A stretch of 64,000 bases of DNA. It comes from Pseudomonas gingeri. GTDB lineage: Bacteria > Pseudomonadota > Gammaproteobacteria > Pseudomonadales > Pseudomonadaceae. Below the pieces are notes generated by a model. The model searched no databases. It was given only the letters and a program-made list of their open reading frames with translations, and was not told the origin of the DNA. The position numbers were made by a program, and so were the translations under genes. The stretch spans positions 1-64,000 of the forward strand of contig NZ_JACAPR010000023.1 in the NCBI RefSeq assembly GCF_013385635.1. Reading direction: 5' to 3'. Positions 63,690 through 64,000 of this stretch are shown here, in pieces; the first letter of the stretch is position 1; each line of letters starts with the position of its first letter.

Positions 63690-64000
63690 ATGAGTCTGCT
63701 GCTTGAACCCTATACCCTTCGTCAATTGACCCTGCTGAACCGCATCGCGGTCTCGCCGATGTGCCAGTACTCCAGCGTCGACGGCCTGGCCAATGACTGG
63801 CACCTGGTCCACCTCGGCAGCCGTGCGGTCGGCGGTGCCGGACTGATCTTTACCGAAGCCACGGCGGTGACCGCCGATGGCCGCATCACCGCCCAGGACC
63901 TGGGCCTGTGGAATGACCAACAGATCGAACCACTGCAACGCATCACCCGCTTTGTCACGGCCCAGGGCGCCGTCGCCGGGATCCAGCTGGCCCATGCCGG
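63690..64000 (+). CDS. Old Yellow Enzyme-type NADH:flavin oxidoreductase (partial)
   Basis: The first 103 residues of an FMN oxidoreductase, cut by the window end. LLNRIAVSPMCQYSS carries the YqjM/XenA-type cysteine, followed by GLANDWHLVHLGSRAVGGAGL and TEATAVTADGRIT. This class reduces activated alkenes, quinones or nitro compounds. Strong GAGAGGTG ribosome binding site. The rest of the gene lies outside the window. Confidence 0.93.
   Translation, partial: MSLLLEPYTLRQLTLLNRIAVSPMCQYSSVDGLANDWHLVHLGSRAVGGAGLIFTEATAVTADGRITAQDLGLWNDQQIEPLQRITRFVTAQGAVAGIQLAHA

Overview
The window is GC-rich chromosomal DNA from a Pseudomonas, most likely of the P. fluorescens group. This rests on recognisable gene content (HU next to yejK and valS, lptFG, a nag/PTS cluster with a fused IIA-HPr-EI protein, ffh-rpsP-rimM-trmD-rplS, xerD-dsbC-hom-thrC-recJ), on DUF3509, a family I know mainly from Pseudomonas, and on many REP/REPIN-type palindromes of the kinds typical of fluorescent pseudomonads. 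I see no tRNA or rRNA gene, no insertion sequence, no prophage and no CRISPR array. It is almost all core chromosome. The window starts between genes and ends inside an Old Yellow Enzyme gene.

Layout. 0.2-4.2 kb: a GntR/FCD regulator overlapping or abutting a CynX-type MFS transporter, then small SnoaL-like, GIY-YIG and GST-like proteins. 4.3-13.4 kb: nucleoid proteins (YejK, HU), a membrane-anchored glutaredoxin, RlmF, ValS, a Pol III chi subunit with an uncharacterised partner, and PepA. 13.7-15.9 kb: lptFG, the inner-membrane part of the LPS export ABC transporter. 16.0-22.4 kb: lepA-lepB-DUF4845-rnc-era-recO-pdxJ (translation, secretion, RNA processing, repair, vitamin B6). From memory, this block follows the algU-mucABD cluster in P. 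aeruginosa and P. putida; here it follows lptG. 22.6-28.6 kb: mltF, purL and a small NIF3-like protein. 28.6-35.8 kb: the N-acetylglucosamine operon nagR-nagA-nagB(SIS)-nagF-nagE, with candidate NagR operators upstream.

35.8-43.9 kb: an L,D-transpeptidase, two Nudix hydrolases, a gamma carbonic anhydrase, DUF1289, a VUT-type membrane protein, purT, an MFS symporter, a CorC/HlyC-type protein and a CcsA-like protein. 44.1-52.4 kb: ffh, the rpsP-rimM-trmD-rplS operon, xerD, dsbC, hom and thrC. 52.5-58.1 kb: a three-gene signalling locus with a BvgS-like unorthodox sensor kinase, a receiver-EAL protein and a convergent NarL/LuxR-type response regulator. Its architecture matches the P. aeruginosa RocS1-RocR-RocA1 (SadSRA) system. 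58.5-64.0 kb: DUF3509, a periplasmic solute-binding-like protein, a CaiB/BaiF CoA-transferase, YaeQ, recJ and the start of an OYE-type flavin oxidoreductase.

The most interesting point is the receiver-EAL protein at 56.2-57.5 kb. It keeps the EAL glutamate, but three c-di-GMP-phosphodiesterase positions that are normally essential are replaced (G302, T323, T359). This suggests a Roc/Bvg-type system whose EAL output has lost catalysis, parallel to Bordetella BvgR. Other points are a duplicated IIB domain in NagE with the phospho-cysteine position lost in the second copy, the lptG/lepA synteny junction, and REP elements lying between genes that are usually co-transcribed. All family assignments are from reading the sequence; no database search was run.
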